DNA of 64,000 nucleotides from Mesorhizobium zhangyense (GTDB lineage Bacteria; Pseudomonadota; Alphaproteobacteria; Rhizobiales; Rhizobiaceae), in the NCBI RefSeq assembly GCF_011045115.1, contig NZ_JAAKZG010000001.1, positions 620,001-684,000 on the forward strand. Direction: 5' to 3'. The position numbers and the translations under genes were made by a program. Below the pieces are notes generated by a model that worked only from the letters and a program-made list of their open reading frames with translations, was not told where the DNA came from and made no database searches. The first letter of the stretch is position 1. Each line of letters begins with the position of its first letter. Shown here piece by piece: positions 8,794 through 18,276 of this stretch.

Positions 8794-9501
8794 CTAAATG
8801 TCCCTGCTTTCGCCGACCTTCGGCACGATGACATCGACGCCCGAGCCTTCCATGCCATCGACGAATTTCTCCGCCGTCTGGTCCAGCATCGGGAATGTCG
8901 CGTAGTGGCAAGGTATGACCGTCTCGAACTTGAAGAAGCGCTGGCAGGCCAAGGCCGCGACCGCGCCGCCCATGGTGTAGCGGTCGCCGACGGGTACCAG
9001 TCCGATCTTCGGCTCGTGCAGTTCGTTGATCAGCGCCATGTCGGAGAAAATATCGGTATCGCCCATATGGTAGAGTGTGCGGTCGTCGGGGAAATGCAGA
9101 ACAAGGCCGCCGGGATTGCCGAGATAGACGTTCGATCCGCCCTCGCCGCCGAAGGACGAGGAATGCAGCGCCTGGACGAAGGTCGTCGTGAAGCCGCCAC
9201 AATCAACGGTGCCGCCGAGATTGCCCGGATTGATCTTGTCGCCGCTGGCACCCTTGCCGACGAGATACATGCAGATCTCGAAATTGGCGACGAGCTGCGC
9301 GCCTGTCTTCTTCAGGATTTCGACCGAATCGCCGACATGGTCATTGTGGCCATGCGTGAGGAGCAAATGGGTTATACCTTCGGCTGGCCCTTCCCATCCC
9401 TTGCCCCATGACGGATTCTGGCTGAGGAACGGATCGATCAGGATCTTTGCGCCGCCTGCTTCGACGCGGAATGCGGATTGGCCATACCAGGTGATTTTCA
9501 T
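8794..9501 (-). CDS. UPF0173 metal-dependent hydrolase
   Basis: A 235-residue metallo-beta-lactamase-fold protein of the UPF0173 family. The metal-binding motif is [10 protein letters not shown], with further histidines in MGDTD and [10 protein letters not shown]. The physiological substrate is unknown. The start is set by a clear GAGGAG eight bases before the ATG at 9501. The frame remains open upstream to 9552, but the extra 17 residues look non-coding. It lies divergent from ruvX, with 78 bases between the start codons. Confidence 0.9.
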   Translation of the reverse strand: MKITWYGQSAFRVEAGGAKILIDPFLSQNPSWGKGWEGPAEGITHLLLTHGHNDHVGDSVEILKKTGAQLVANFEICMYLVGKGASGDKINPGNLGGTVDCGGFTTTFVQALHSSSFGGEGGSNVYLGNPGGLVLHFPDDRTLYHMGDTDIFSDMALINELHEPKIGLVPVGDRYTMGGAVAALACQRFFKFETVIPCHYATFPMLDQTAEKFVDGMEGSGVDVIVPKVGESRDI

Positions 9502-9579
9502 GAAGGTCGTCTCCTCGATTTTCTCTTGCCGGGAAGATAGAAGGCAGCGCATTCATGTCAAAAGGAAAGCGGCGAGCCA

Positions 9580-10065
9580 TTGAACATTGTCGTGATCGAA
9601 GACCTGCCGACCCTATTGGCCAATGGCAGGACGCTTGCCGGGCTTGATCTCGGCGACAAGACGATCGGCGTTGCCGTATCCGATCGCGGCCTGTCGTTTG
9701 CCCACCCGCGCCCCGTCATCATCCGAAAGAAGTTTTCCGTGGATGCGGCGAGCCTCATCGACCTGCTGACGAAGGAAAACACCGGCGCGGTGGTGATCGG
9801 CCTGCCGATCAACATGGACGGCAGCGAAGGACCTCGCGCCCAGGCTTCGCGCGCTTTCGTGCGCAACATCGCGCGCATGACCGACCTGCCCTTCGCCTTC
9901 TGGGACGAGCGGCTGTCGACGGTCGCCGCCGAGCGCAGCCTGATCGAAATGGACATGTCGCGGGCAAAACGGAAGACGAAGATCGATTCCGCTGCCGCCG
10001 CCTTCATTCTGCAAGGCGTTCTGGATCGGCTTTACGCGCTCGGTGAAGAGGCCTCGCCAAGATAA
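9580..10065 (+). CDS. ruvX: RuvX/YqgF pre-16S rRNA nuclease (Holliday junction resolvase-like)
   Basis: A 161-residue RNase H-fold protein. Motifs seen are [17 protein letters not shown] (first catalytic Asp), [22 protein letters not shown] (Glu/Asp) and the C-terminal [12 protein letters not shown] (last Asp). In E. coli the homologue matures the 16S rRNA 5' end and is essential. The start is a TTG at 9580 behind a purine-rich AAAGGAAAG. The nearby ATG at 9555 is out of frame. A rhizobial-type N-terminal extension of about 18 residues precedes the core. The 3' end overlaps the convergent DUF6105 gene by 34 bases. Confidence 0.92.
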   Translation: MNIVVIEDLPTLLANGRTLAGLDLGDKTIGVAVSDRGLSFAHPRPVIIRKKFSVDAASLIDLLTKENTGAVVIGLPINMDGSEGPRAQASRAFVRNIARMTDLPFAFWDERLSTVAAERSLIEMDMSRAKRKTKIDSAAAAFILQGVLDRLYALGEEASPR

Positions 10066-10343
10066 CGTTCGCGTTGCGTTTTCAGCCATGCGCCAATCTG
10101 GCGGCGACGACGAAACGCATAGATGGCTAGCACGATGAGCGTGTCGATGATGCAGGCCTTGGCGACCATGCCGGGGATGATGGTCGGATCGATGCCGAGC
10201 GTGTCGCCATAGAGCTGAAAGACAAGATCGTGCACCTGCCTGGTCAGCATGACATAGCCGAAATTGATGTTGTAGAATGACAGGCCGAACCAGCCCCAGA
10301 ACAGCACCAGCGGCAAAGCCCAAAGCGCAAGAACATAACGCAT
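10032..10343 (-). CDS. DUF6105 family small membrane protein
   Basis: A 103-residue protein with hydrophobic segments at about residues 3-25 and 62-82, then a basic stretch [10 protein letters not shown] recognise it as resembling DUF6105, found in Hyphomicrobiales; the function is unknown. Its start shares a base with the stop of the upstream membrane-protein gene, so the two are probably co-translated. It overlaps ruvX tail to tail by 34 bases. Confidence 0.75.
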   Translation of the reverse strand: MRYVLALWALPLVLFWGWFGLSFYNINFGYVMLTRQVHDLVFQLYGDTLGIDPTIIPGMVAKACIIDTLIVLAIYAFRRRRQIGAWLKTQRERYLGEASSPSA

Positions 10344-10897
10344 CAGGCGTTCCCTCGCGGGTCGTGCCGGCCGGAAATGCGCGACAGCATGGCTCCGTGG
10401 GCTGCTCCCATCGCCATCGACCGCGCCACTTCTTGGGCATCGTCCTCTTCGGGTGAAGCCGTCAGCAATGCTGCCCAGCGCTCGGCCTGTATAGCGAGAT
10501 AGGACGTGGTTATCGCCGCAAGAACCGCCGCGACTACTGGAAAGATGCCGGCATCCGCGCGCATAACCCCCAGAACCAGCATCAAGGACAGGACGCCTGC
10601 AGCGGCAGCGAAGGCCACGCGGGTCACTTCGTCCGGGTCACCCTGATCCGAAGGTTCGCAGAGGAACAGCGTCAGAAATGCCCAGAGGAACAGGGCTGCC
10701 ACGAGTGCAAAAGTCACCGAGAGAAAGACGCTGGACGGCGAACCGACAGTGACTGCGTTTTCATCCGGCAAGGCTATTCCGAGGATATCGAGCGCATTCG
10801 AAGCACCACCGGCACTTCCGAAGACGCAGGCCATCGCCAGCAGCGCGAAGGCTGCTGCCCAATGGAAGGTCAAGAAGGAGCCGAGAAGATGGCGCAT
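10343..10897 (-). CDS. four-helix membrane protein of unknown function
   Basis: A 184-residue protein with hydrophobic segments near residues 8-28, 52-74, 88-105 and 112-130, and a soluble Glu/Asp-rich C-terminal tail. The start is the ATG at 10897, preceded by AAGGAGACC at about 12 bases and in keeping with a membrane helix beginning at once. The frame is open much further upstream, but that part is antisense to the AEC transporter gene and is not credible. It is coupled to the DUF6105 gene. No family was recognised. Confidence 0.7.
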   Translation of the reverse strand: MRHLLGSFLTFHWAAAFALLAMACVFGSAGGASNALDILGIALPDENAVTVGSPSSVFLSVTFALVAALFLWAFLTLFLCEPSDQGDPDEVTRVAFAAAAGVLSLMLVLGVMRADAGIFPVVAAVLAAITTSYLAIQAERWAALLTASPEEDDAQEVARSMAMGAAHGAMLSRISGRHDPRGNA

Positions 10898-11068
10898 GGG
10901 AATCCTTTTGGTCTCCTTCCACAGTGGAGCCGGAGCATTTTCACCGCAACGGAAACCATTTGTTAAGGTTAACGGACGGAGGCGCGCTGTTGATAACGGC
11001 AAGACATAGGCTCTATAGAACCGTCCATCGTTCGCCGCCCCGCCCTCGCCTTCAACCTTGAAGCGTCC

Positions 11069-12004
11069 ATGCTCCCGATCTTCGAAAGCATCCTGCCGAT
11101 TTTCCTGCTCATCATCGGCGGTAATCTCCTGCGTCGCATGCCGCTGATCGATTCGTCGGCGTGGCTTGGCCTGGATCAGATCGGCTTCTGGTTCCTTTAT
11201 CCTGCGCTGCTGTTCGTCACGATCTACAATGCCGATTTCAGCGGACTTCAGCTCGACGCGATGATGGCCGCGTTGCTGGTGGCATTGGTTGCGATGATCG
11301 CCATCACCCTTGCGCTGTGGCCTCTCCTGAAACCCAGCGGCCTTGTCCGCAAAAGCGAATTCTCCTCGATCTTCCAGACGTCGGTGCGCTGGAACAGCTT
11401 CATCGCACTGGCGATCGCCCAGAAGATATTCCCGCCTGCCGGAATGGCGGTGGTGGCCCTTGTCATGGCGGTCATCATCATACCGATAAACCTGACCACG
11501 GTTTTCACCGTCACGCGGTTTGCCGACCATTCCATAAACTGGGCGCGCATTGGCCGCGGCATCGTGACCAATCCGATGATTCTCGGTTCGCTCGCCGGTA
11601 TCCTGTTCAGGCAATTGCCGTTCGAACTTTACGGGCCGCTCAACCAGGCGCTCGGCCTGATCGCAAATGCGGCGCTCGGAATGGGACTTCTCGCGGTGGG
11701 GGCTGCGTTGCGCGTCAGCGACCTGTGGCAACCGCGTCTCGGCCTTGTCCTGCCATTGGTGCTCAAACTGGTGGTCTTCCCGATATTGCTTGTCGGCGCG
11801 GGTCTTGCCTTCGGCGTCAGTGGGTTGCAACTCAGCTACCTGGCGCTTTGCGCGGCGGTGCCATCTGCCATGAACGGCTATCTGCTGGCGCGGCAACTTG
11901 GCGGCGATGCAGAACTCTACGCCGCCGTCACCACGCTGCAGACGATTGTCTCGTTCGTCACCATACCAGCCGTGCTGGCAGTTACGGCTCAGTTGGCAGG
12001 ATAG
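11069..12004 (+). CDS. AEC family transporter (auxin efflux carrier type)
   Basis: A 311-residue integral membrane protein with about ten hydrophobic segments, arranged as two inverted halves typical of the AEC/BART fold. Features include IIGGNLLRRM at the N-terminus and the broken helix around LARQLGGDAELYAAVTTLQT near the C-terminus. Bacterial members export or import organic acids such as malate or malonate; the substrate here is not known. The 3' end overlaps the convergent aidB gene by 16 bases. Confidence 0.9.
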   Translation: MLPIFESILPIFLLIIGGNLLRRMPLIDSSAWLGLDQIGFWFLYPALLFVTIYNADFSGLQLDAMMAALLVALVAMIAITLALWPLLKPSGLVRKSEFSSIFQTSVRWNSFIALAIAQKIFPPAGMAVVALVMAVIIIPINLTTVFTVTRFADHSINWARIGRGIVTNPMILGSLAGILFRQLPFELYGPLNQALGLIANAALGMGLLAVGAALRVSDLWQPRLGLVLPLVLKLVVFPILLVGAGLAFGVSGLQLSYLALCAAVPSAMNGYLLARQLGGDAELYAAVTTLQTIVSFVTIPAVLAVTAQLAG

Positions 12005-13614
12005 AGCGTATCAACGATCATGCGCGCATCGTGGCGCGCGTCGAGCATGCCGTAGGTTCCGCGCCATTGGCCGGCCAGCCGCGTTTCGATGAAGGCGTCG
12101 GCAATGCGCCCTGCCCCCAACCGCTTCAGTTCGGCGGCGGCGGCCGACAGCGCGAGTTGTTCGGTCAGTATGCGCGCCGAACCTTCGTCTGAAGATGCGA
12201 CCTGCATGGCGGCACGCAAAACGCCGATGGTGCCGGGCCCGCCGGCGCCCAGGTCACGCTCGATGCCGGCAAGCACTTCATCGAAAAGGCCCGGCGCGCG
12301 ACCAAGCACACGCAGCACATCGAGCGCCATGACATTGCCCGAGCCTTCCCAGATCGCATTGACCGGAACCTCGCGGTAGTAGCGCGCCAGCGGCGCTTCC
12401 TCGACATAACCGTTGCCGCCGAGGCACTCCATCGCCTCGTAAAGCAATGCCGGTGCGATCTTGCAGACCCAGTATTTGACCACAGGCGTCATGGCCCTCG
12501 CGAATGCCGCCTCGCCACGATCGCTCGCGGCCTCGTCAAACGACCGCGCCAACCGAAACGACAGCGCCGTGGCGCCGGCAGCGTCCAGCGCCATGTCGGC
12601 CAGAACGCGCTGCATCAGCGGTTGTTCGATGAGACTGGAGCCGAACACCTGGCGGTGGCGGGCATGATGGACGGCTTCCGCCAGCCCCGCGCGCATGATG
12701 CCCGACGATGCGACGGCACAGTCGAGGCGGGTCAGCGTGACCATGTCCATGATGGTCTTCACCCCCTCGCCCGGCTCGCCGACCATCTCGCCGATGGAGT
12801 TGACGAACTCGACTTCCGAGGAAGCGTTGGAGCGGTTGCCCAGCTTGTCCTTCAGGCGCTGGAAACGAAACCCATTGCCGGTTCCATCGCCCAGGATACG
12901 CGGCACGAGGAAGCATGACAGGCCCTCGCGCACTTGCCCAAGCACCAGAAAAGCATCTGACATCGGTGCCGACATGAACCATTTATGGCCGGTGAGCCGA
13001 TAAAAACCGCTGCCGACACGTTCGGCCTTGGTGGTGTTGGCGCGCACATCCGTACCGCCCTGCTTCTCGGTCATGCCCATGCCGAGCGTCAGCCCGGTCT
13101 TTTCGACCGGCGGCTTCTGCGCCTGATCGTATTTGCGCGTGGTGACGCGGGGCGCCCATTCGCGAAACAGTTTCGGGCTGGCCATCAACGCGGCCAGCGA
13201 GGCATTGGTCATCGTGATCGGGCAGAGATGCCCGGACTCCAGCTCGGACGTCAGATAGAATCGCGCGGCGCGAATCTGATGGCGCTTGCCGGTTTCGTTG
13301 GCGCCGTTTTCCCACACCGAGGAGTGCAAGCCGACGGCAACCGAACGGCGCAGCAGCGCGTGATAGGCGGGATGGAACTCGACCAGATCGATGCGCCGGC
13401 CCTGCCGGTCATGCGTCTTGAGCTTTGGCGTTTCAGTGTTGGCGAGGCGCGCAAGATCCTGCGCTTCGGAGCTCAAAACGAAACGGCCGAGACCATCCAG
13501 ATCCTTGCGGACCGGCTCCGAAAAATGCTCGGCAAGCTGTACCAGCAACGGATCGCCCCGCCAGGCATTGCTTCCGGTCAATGGCGGGGGCTGGTTCGTT
13601 ACCTCGTCGGTCAC
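11989..13614 (-). CDS. aidB: AidB-like acyl-CoA dehydrogenase family protein
   Basis: A 541-residue flavoprotein of the acyl-CoA dehydrogenase superfamily, about the length of E. coli AidB. Characteristic stretches are GMGMTEKQGGTDVRANTT and LTGHKWFMSAPMSD in the middle domain, and AMECLGGNGYVEE with EGSGNVMALDVLR in the C-terminal domain. AidB belongs to the adaptive response to alkylating agents in E. coli, where it binds DNA and FAD. Whether this copy is alkylation-induced cannot be seen, and no Ada gene is nearby. It could instead be a general acyl-CoA dehydrogenase, but the motif set is AidB-like. Confidence 0.88.
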   Translation of the reverse strand: MTDEVTNQPPPLTGSNAWRGDPLLVQLAEHFSEPVRKDLDGLGRFVLSSEAQDLARLANTETPKLKTHDRQGRRIDLVEFHPAYHALLRRSVAVGLHSSVWENGANETGKRHQIRAARFYLTSELESGHLCPITMTNASLAALMASPKLFREWAPRVTTRKYDQAQKPPVEKTGLTLGMGMTEKQGGTDVRANTTKAERVGSGFYRLTGHKWFMSAPMSDAFLVLGQVREGLSCFLVPRILGDGTGNGFRFQRLKDKLGNRSNASSEVEFVNSIGEMVGEPGEGVKTIMDMVTLTRLDCAVASSGIMRAGLAEAVHHARHRQVFGSSLIEQPLMQRVLADMALDAAGATALSFRLARSFDEAASDRGEAAFARAMTPVVKYWVCKIAPALLYEAMECLGGNGYVEEAPLARYYREVPVNAIWEGSGNVMALDVLRVLGRAPGLFDEVLAGIERDLGAGGPGTIGVLRAAMQVASSDEGSARILTEQLALSAAAAELKRLGAGRIADAFIETRLAGQWRGTYGMLDARHDARMIVDTLYPAN

Positions 13615-13783
13615 GCGCTTTCCTTAACTGGTTCTTCGGCGCGCCATGCGAATCCGAAGCGGGGTGGACGGTTTTATAACGCAAGGATTGGTAGCCGCGC
13701 GATTAAAATCCCGGGAGAAATCGCGCCAACCCACAACGACAGCTTGCGATGGCTTTTGCGCGCGCATATAGCACGGCCTTGAG

Positions 13784-14749
13784 ATGACAGAAGCTTCGTC
13801 CCTGCCCCTTTATCCGCACCGCCACCTGCTCGGCATACGGGATCTATCTCCCGTCGACATAGAGCTTTTGCTCGATCGCGCCGACGCCGCAGTGGCGATT
13901 TCCCGACGACATGAAAAGAAGACATCGACGCTGCGCGGCCGCACGCAGATCAATCTCTTCTATGAAGCGTCGACGCGAACGCAGTCGTCCTTCGAACTGG
14001 CCGGCAAACGCCTCGGCGCCGATGTCATGAATATGTCGGTGGCAAGCTCTTCGGTGAAGAAGGGCGAAACGCTGATCGACACGGCAATGACGCTGAACGC
14101 GATGCGGCCCGATATCCTCATCATCCGCCATGCTTCGGCCGGTGCTGCCGCCCTTCTGGCGCAGAAGGTCGGCTGCTCCGTAGTCAACGCCGGCGACGGC
14201 GCGCATGAGCACCCGACACAGGCACTGCTCGATGCGCTGACGATCCGCCGCGCCAAGGGCAACCTCTCCCGGCTGACGGTGGCGATCTGCGGCGACATTC
14301 TTCATTCACGCGTGGCCCGCTCCAATATTCTCCTTCTGAATGCGCTTGGTGCCCGGGTGCGCGTCGTTGCCCCGTCCACGCTGCTGCCATCGGGCATCGC
14401 GCAGATGGGCGTCGAAGTCTGCGCGACCATGGCCGAGGGACTGAAGGACGCCGACGTGGTGATGATGCTGCGCCTGCAGCGCGAGCGCATGGAAGGCGCC
14501 TTCGTGCCGTCGGTGCGCGAATATTTCCGCTATTTCGGGCTCGACGCGGAAAAGCTGAAGGCGGCAAAACCCGACGCGCTGGTGATGCACCCCGGCCCGA
14601 TGAATCGCGGCGTCGAAATCGCATCCGAAATCGCCGACGGCCCGCAAAGCGTGATCCAGGAACAGGTGGAGATGGGCGTCGCCGTGCGCATGGCCGTGAT
14701 GGAAGCCTTGCTCGATCCTCGTCGCAACCGCGAGGGGGTATCGGCATGA
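13784..14749 (+). CDS. pyrB: aspartate carbamoyltransferase catalytic subunit
   Basis: A 321-residue cytoplasmic enzyme that catalyses the first committed step of pyrimidine synthesis, carbamoyl phosphate plus aspartate to carbamoyl aspartate. Motifs: the carbamoyl-phosphate site [29 protein letters not shown], and the [11 protein letters not shown] loop. The length matches. The downstream dihydroorotase-like gene overlaps its stop by 4 bases (ATGA). No pyrI regulatory subunit gene is present. The neighbour is a histidine-poor dihydroorotase homologue of the kind that forms the large class A ATCase complexes in other proteobacteria, which fits the overlap. Confidence 0.97.
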   Translation: MTEASSLPLYPHRHLLGIRDLSPVDIELLLDRADAAVAISRRHEKKTSTLRGRTQINLFYEASTRTQSSFELAGKRLGADVMNMSVASSSVKKGETLIDTAMTLNAMRPDILIIRHASAGAAALLAQKVGCSVVNAGDGAHEHPTQALLDALTIRRAKGNLSRLTVAICGDILHSRVARSNILLLNALGARVRVVAPSTLLPSGIAQMGVEVCATMAEGLKDADVVMMLRLQRERMEGAFVPSVREYFRYFGLDAEKLKAAKPDALVMHPGPMNRGVEIASEIADGPQSVIQEQVEMGVAVRMAVMEALLDPRRNREGVSA

Positions 14750-16032
14750 GCGTCACCGTTTTCCAACGCGCCCGCATCGTCGACCCGTCGCGCGGACTGG
14801 ACGAGGTCGGAACCGTCATCGTCAACGGCAAAAAGATTGTCGCGGCGGGCGCAGCAGCGCTGAACCAGGGTGCGCCGGAAGGCGCGGCGATCATCGATTG
14901 CGCCGGCAAGGCGATCATTCCCGGGTTGGTCGATGGGCGCGTCTTTATCGGCGAGCCCGGTGGCGAACATCGCGAGACGATCGCGTCGGCAAGCGTGGCC
15001 GCCGCGGCAGGCGGCGTGACTTCGGTCATCATGATGCCCGACACCGACCCGGTGATCGACAATGTCGCGCTGGTCGAGTTCGTGCTGCGGACGGCGCGAG
15101 ACACGGCCTCGGTCAATGTCTTTCCGGCCGCTGCCATCACCAAGGGCCTTGAAGGCCGCGAGATGACCGAATTCGGCCTGCTGCGCGAAGCCGGCGCGGT
15201 CGCCTTCACCGATGGCCGGCACACAATTTCCAACGCGCTGACGATGCGCCGCGCGCTGACCTATGCCCGCGATTTCGGCGCAACGATCGTCCATGAGACG
15301 CAGGACAAGGACTTGGCCGGTTCGGGCGTGATGAACGAAGGGCTGTACGCAAGCTGGCTCGGCCTTTCCGGCATTCCGCGCGAGGCCGAGGCGATCCCGC
15401 TGGAGCGCGACCTGATGCTGGCTCGGCTCACGCGCGGCAACTACCACGCCGCCAAGATTTCCACGGCGATGTCGGCCAATGCAATTGCCCGCGCCAAGGC
15501 CGATGGCGCCAAGGTTACCGCCGGCGTCTCGATCAACCACCTGTCGCTCAACGAGAACGATGTCGGCGAGTACCGTACCTTCTTCCGCCTGTCGCCGCCG
15601 CTGCGCACTGAAGACGACCGGCTGGCGATGATCGAAGCGCTGAGAGACGGCACCATCGACATCGTCGTCTCCTCGCACGATCCGCAGGACGTCGACACCA
15701 AGCGCCTGCCTTTCGCCGACGCCGCCGACGGCGCGATCGGGCTGGAAACGCTGCTGGGTGCCGCACTTCGCCTCTATCACAATGAGTATCTGTCGCTGCT
15801 GCGCGTGATCGAGGTGCTTTCGACTGCGCCGGCAAAACTGTTCGGCCTGCCCGGCGGCACGCTGAAACCGGGAGCGGCGGCCGATCTGGTTCTGGTCGAT
15901 CTCGAGGAGCCTTGGATCGTGCGCGAGGATGCCATCCGTTCTCGCTCGAAAAACACCTGCTTCGAAGGCGCGCGCCTGCAAGGCAGGGTCTTGCAAACAA
16001 TGGTTTCGGGCCGCACAGTGTTTGCGGGTTAA
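14746..16032 (+). CDS. pyrC: dihydroorotase-like protein lacking the metal-binding histidines (PyrC')
   Basis: A 428-residue amidohydrolase-fold protein. It aligns along its length with class I dihydroorotases ([22 protein letters not shown]-like RSRSKNT, GLETLL), but key ligands are replaced. The HxH of the metal site is RVF. The histidine expected in the YH-x-A-H segment is a lysine (YHAAKIS), and the usual paired-histidine segment reads [13 protein letters not shown], with one histidine. Such proteins are usually inactive and serve as a structural partner of PyrB. The true dihydroorotase would be elsewhere in the genome. It overlaps pyrB by 4 bases, and plsY follows after 45 bases. Confidence 0.88.
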   Translation: MSVTVFQRARIVDPSRGLDEVGTVIVNGKKIVAAGAAALNQGAPEGAAIIDCAGKAIIPGLVDGRVFIGEPGGEHRETIASASVAAAAGGVTSVIMMPDTDPVIDNVALVEFVLRTARDTASVNVFPAAAITKGLEGREMTEFGLLREAGAVAFTDGRHTISNALTMRRALTYARDFGATIVHETQDKDLAGSGVMNEGLYASWLGLSGIPREAEAIPLERDLMLARLTRGNYHAAKISTAMSANAIARAKADGAKVTAGVSINHLSLNENDVGEYRTFFRLSPPLRTEDDRLAMIEALRDGTIDIVVSSHDPQDVDTKRLPFADAADGAIGLETLLGAALRLYHNEYLSLLRVIEVLSTAPAKLFGLPGGTLKPGAAADLVLVDLEEPWIVREDAIRSRSKNTCFEGARLQGRVLQTMVSGRTVFAG

Positions 16033-16077
16033 AGCCGGAACACCAATACGCATGCGTTCCGGTTTGGAGGGGAAACA

Positions 16078-16692
16078 ATGGCTGATCTGTCGGCGTGGCA
16101 GCTACCGCTGCCCTTTCTCATTGTGGCACTCGTCTTCGGCTATCTGCTCGGCTCGATTCCCTTCGGCCTTTTGATCACGCGCGCTGCCGGACTTGGCGAC
16201 GTTCGCAAGATCGGTTCCGGCAATATCGGCGCGACCAATGTTCTGCGCACCGGCAACAAGAAGCTCGCGGCTCTCACCCTCGTTCTCGATGCGCTCAAGG
16301 GCACGGCCGCAGTTCTCATCGCCGGGCTTTATGCGCCGGAAGCGGCATTGGTCGCCGGCTTCGGCGCTTTTCTCGGCCACCTCTTTCCGGTCTGGCTCGG
16401 TTTCAAGGGCGGCAAGGGCGTGGCGACCTATCTCGGCGTCCTCATCGGCCTCGCCTGGAAAGGCGCTCTGGTCTTTGCTGTCGTCTGGCTGCTGATCGCC
16501 TTCGTCACGCGCTATTCGTCGCTGGCGGCCCTCATCGCGGCGGTCGCGGTGCCTATCGCTCTTTATTTCTTCGGTGCTCACGCCGTGGCGGCATTGTTCA
16601 CGATCATGAGCCTGATCGTAGTGATAAAACATCGGGCGAATATCTCCCGGCTGCTGGTCGGAACCGAATCACGCATCGGAGCCAAGGGATGA
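16078..16692 (+). CDS. plsY: acyl-phosphate:glycerol-3-phosphate acyltransferase PlsY
   Basis: A 204-residue membrane enzyme that acylates glycerol-3-phosphate at position 1, using acyl phosphate made by PlsX. About five hydrophobic segments are visible. Conserved loops are [10 protein letters not shown] and the glycine-rich [13 protein letters not shown], followed by [10 protein letters not shown] strong GGAGGGG precedes the ATG. Its stop overlaps the dprA start (ATGA). Confidence 0.96.
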   Translation: MADLSAWQLPLPFLIVALVFGYLLGSIPFGLLITRAAGLGDVRKIGSGNIGATNVLRTGNKKLAALTLVLDALKGTAAVLIAGLYAPEAALVAGFGAFLGHLFPVWLGFKGGKGVATYLGVLIGLAWKGALVFAVVWLLIAFVTRYSSLAALIAAVAVPIALYFFGAHAVAALFTIMSLIVVIKHRANISRLLVGTESRIGAKG

Positions 16693-17822
16693 ATGTCGCA
16701 GCCGGTCCCCGCCTCAGCGACCGGCAACGGCTCAACTGGCTACGGCTCATCCGCACACCCAATGTCGGCCCGGCAACCTTTCGCGACCTGATCAATCGTT
16801 TCGGCTCGGCAGAGACGGCGATCGAAATGCTGCCGGAACTGATGATGTCAGGCGGCGCAAACCGTGTCGCGCGCATCCCTTCCATCGCGCAGGCCGAAGC
16901 GGAAATGGAGACGGCGCGAAAGCACGGTGCGCGTTTCGTCGGCATCGGCGAGGCCGACTATCCGCCTGTGCTGCGCCGCATGGACAACCCGCCGCCTCTG
17001 CTCGCGGTCAAGGGCACCGGTGCGGTGTTCGGCCTGACGCCGATCGCAATCGTCGGCGCGCGCAATGCCTCGCTGGCGGGAATAAAAATGGCGCGGATGC
17101 TGGCCGACGGGCTTGGCCGTGAAAATTACTCGATCATCTCCGGCCTTGCCCGCGGCATCGATACGGCGGCGCATCAAGGCGGCCTCGCCACAGGTACGGT
17201 CGGCGTTCTAGCCGGCGGGCTGGATCGTCCCTACCCGCCCGAAAATATCGGGCTTTGCGAGGAGATCGCGCAAAATGGCGGCGCAGTGGTTTCCGAAATG
17301 CCATTCGGCTGGGAGCCGCGCGCGCAGGATTTTCCACGCCGCAACCGCATCGTCGCCGGCATGGCGCTCGGACTGATCGTCGTGGAAGCGGCGAAGCGCT
17401 CCGGTTCATTGATCAGCGCGCGGTTGGCGGGAGAAATGGGCCGGCTGGTCTTTGCTGTGCCGGGCTCGCCGCTCGATCCTCGTGCAGCAGGCACCAACGG
17501 CCTTCTCAAGGATGGCACGACCCTCGTGACTGAGGTCAACGACATCACTTCGGCGATTGCGCCTCTGATTGGGGCACCCCTGCCCCTGCCACCCGCATTC
17601 GAGGAACCGCCGGACTTTTCAGCAACGCCGCCGCCGCTAGACGACGACCGCGCCCGCGTCATCGAAGCACTGGGGCCAGTGCCGGTCGGAGTGGATGAAA
17701 TCATACGCCATAACGGGCTTCACCCGGCGCAGGTGTTCATGATCCTGCTGGAGCTCGACCTCGCGGGCCGGTTGGAGCGTCACTCAGGTGGCTCGGTGTC
17801 TCTTGTCCTGCTGGACCCGTGA
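16689..17822 (+). CDS. dprA: DNA-processing protein DprA
   Basis: A 377-residue protein that loads RecA onto incoming single-stranded DNA during transformation. An N-terminal helix-hairpin region ([20 protein letters not shown]) is followed by the Rossmann core with [10 protein letters not shown] and [14 protein letters not shown], and by a C-terminal winged-helix domain of about 60 residues. I chose the ATG at 16689, overlapping the plsY stop by 4 bases; the longer frame upstream is antisense-like nonsense through plsY. Its last 39 bases are antisense to a small minus-strand gene. Confidence 0.95.
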   Translation: MNVAAGPRLSDRQRLNWLRLIRTPNVGPATFRDLINRFGSAETAIEMLPELMMSGGANRVARIPSIAQAEAEMETARKHGARFVGIGEADYPPVLRRMDNPPPLLAVKGTGAVFGLTPIAIVGARNASLAGIKMARMLADGLGRENYSIISGLARGIDTAAHQGGLATGTVGVLAGGLDRPYPPENIGLCEEIAQNGGAVVSEMPFGWEPRAQDFPRRNRIVAGMALGLIVVEAAKRSGSLISARLAGEMGRLVFAVPGSPLDPRAAGTNGLLKDGTTLVTEVNDITSAIAPLIGAPLPLPPAFEEPPDFSATPPPLDDDRARVIEALGPVPVGVDEIIRHNGLHPAQVFMILLELDLAGRLERHSGGSVSLVLLDP

Positions 17823-17987
17823 CGGACGTTCGCCGCGTATGATGTCGCTGGTTTCGACATAGGCCATCTCGATCAGGTAGGCGAGCATATCGCAGCGTTC
17901 CGACTCGGCCATGGTACGAAGCTGGCCGAGCATCGATTGCATGTAATCCAGCGTATCGGTGCGTCGTGTTGTAAAGACATGACCCAT
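17784..17987 (-). CDS. small conserved-looking hypothetical protein, 67 residues
   Basis: A short soluble, largely helical protein with the core DYMQSMLGQLRTMAESER followed by MLAYLIEMAYVE. It has a regular amphipathic pattern and resembles small hypothetical proteins seen in rhizobia. The start is fixed by AGGAG eight bases before the ATG at 17987; the TTG two codons earlier would have only two bases of spacing. The 3' end overlaps dprA in antisense by 39 bases. The function is unknown. Confidence 0.6.
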   Translation of the reverse strand: MGHVFTTRRTDTLDYMQSMLGQLRTMAESERCDMLAYLIEMAYVETSDIIRGERPSRVQQDKRHRAT

Positions 17988-18006
17988 CGGCAATACTCCT
18001 GGTATC

Positions 18007-18026
18007 CCACGAAGCGTAGTTCGTGG
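18007..18026. promoter_or_regulatory. hairpin/dyad in the leader of the 67-residue gene
   Basis: Seven-base arms CCACGAA (18007-18013) and TTCGTGG (18020-18026) surround a 6-base loop, just upstream of the small minus-strand gene. Further up, TTGCAA and TATATT at about 16 bases spacing on the minus strand (around 18085-18112) are a possible promoter. The 289 bases between the small gene and topA (17988-18276) hold nothing else that I recognise; they are notably AT-richer than their surroundings. Confidence 0.3.
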
Positions 18027-18276
18027 AGCTTGAATGTTTGCGACTTACAAAACTCTTGGAACGATACAACCCCTGGTAACATCAAATATATTACAGCTAT
18101 CTTAAATTGCAACCCATGCGATACATCTTGCAGGAGTTGTACAACTCGCAATAAGGCCGATTTTGCCACCCGCCCCTTGACCGGACGGCAAACGGCAGCC
18201 ATGTGACGAGCCAATTGAAAATATCTGTCGTGCGCCGCAGCTTGATTTGGGCGCCACTCTGGAAATACGAGCCCTC

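Noticed and set aside
10898-11896. Long upstream extension of the 184-residue membrane protein on the minus strand
   Set aside because: It is antisense to the AEC transporter gene, its translation is a low-complexity Arg/Asp/Gln-rich string, and a good ribosome-binding site and natural membrane-protein start lie at 10897.
14530-16053. Open frame of about 507 codons on the minus strand across pyrB and pyrC'
   Set aside because: Antisense to two well-supported genes; composition is that of a shadow frame.
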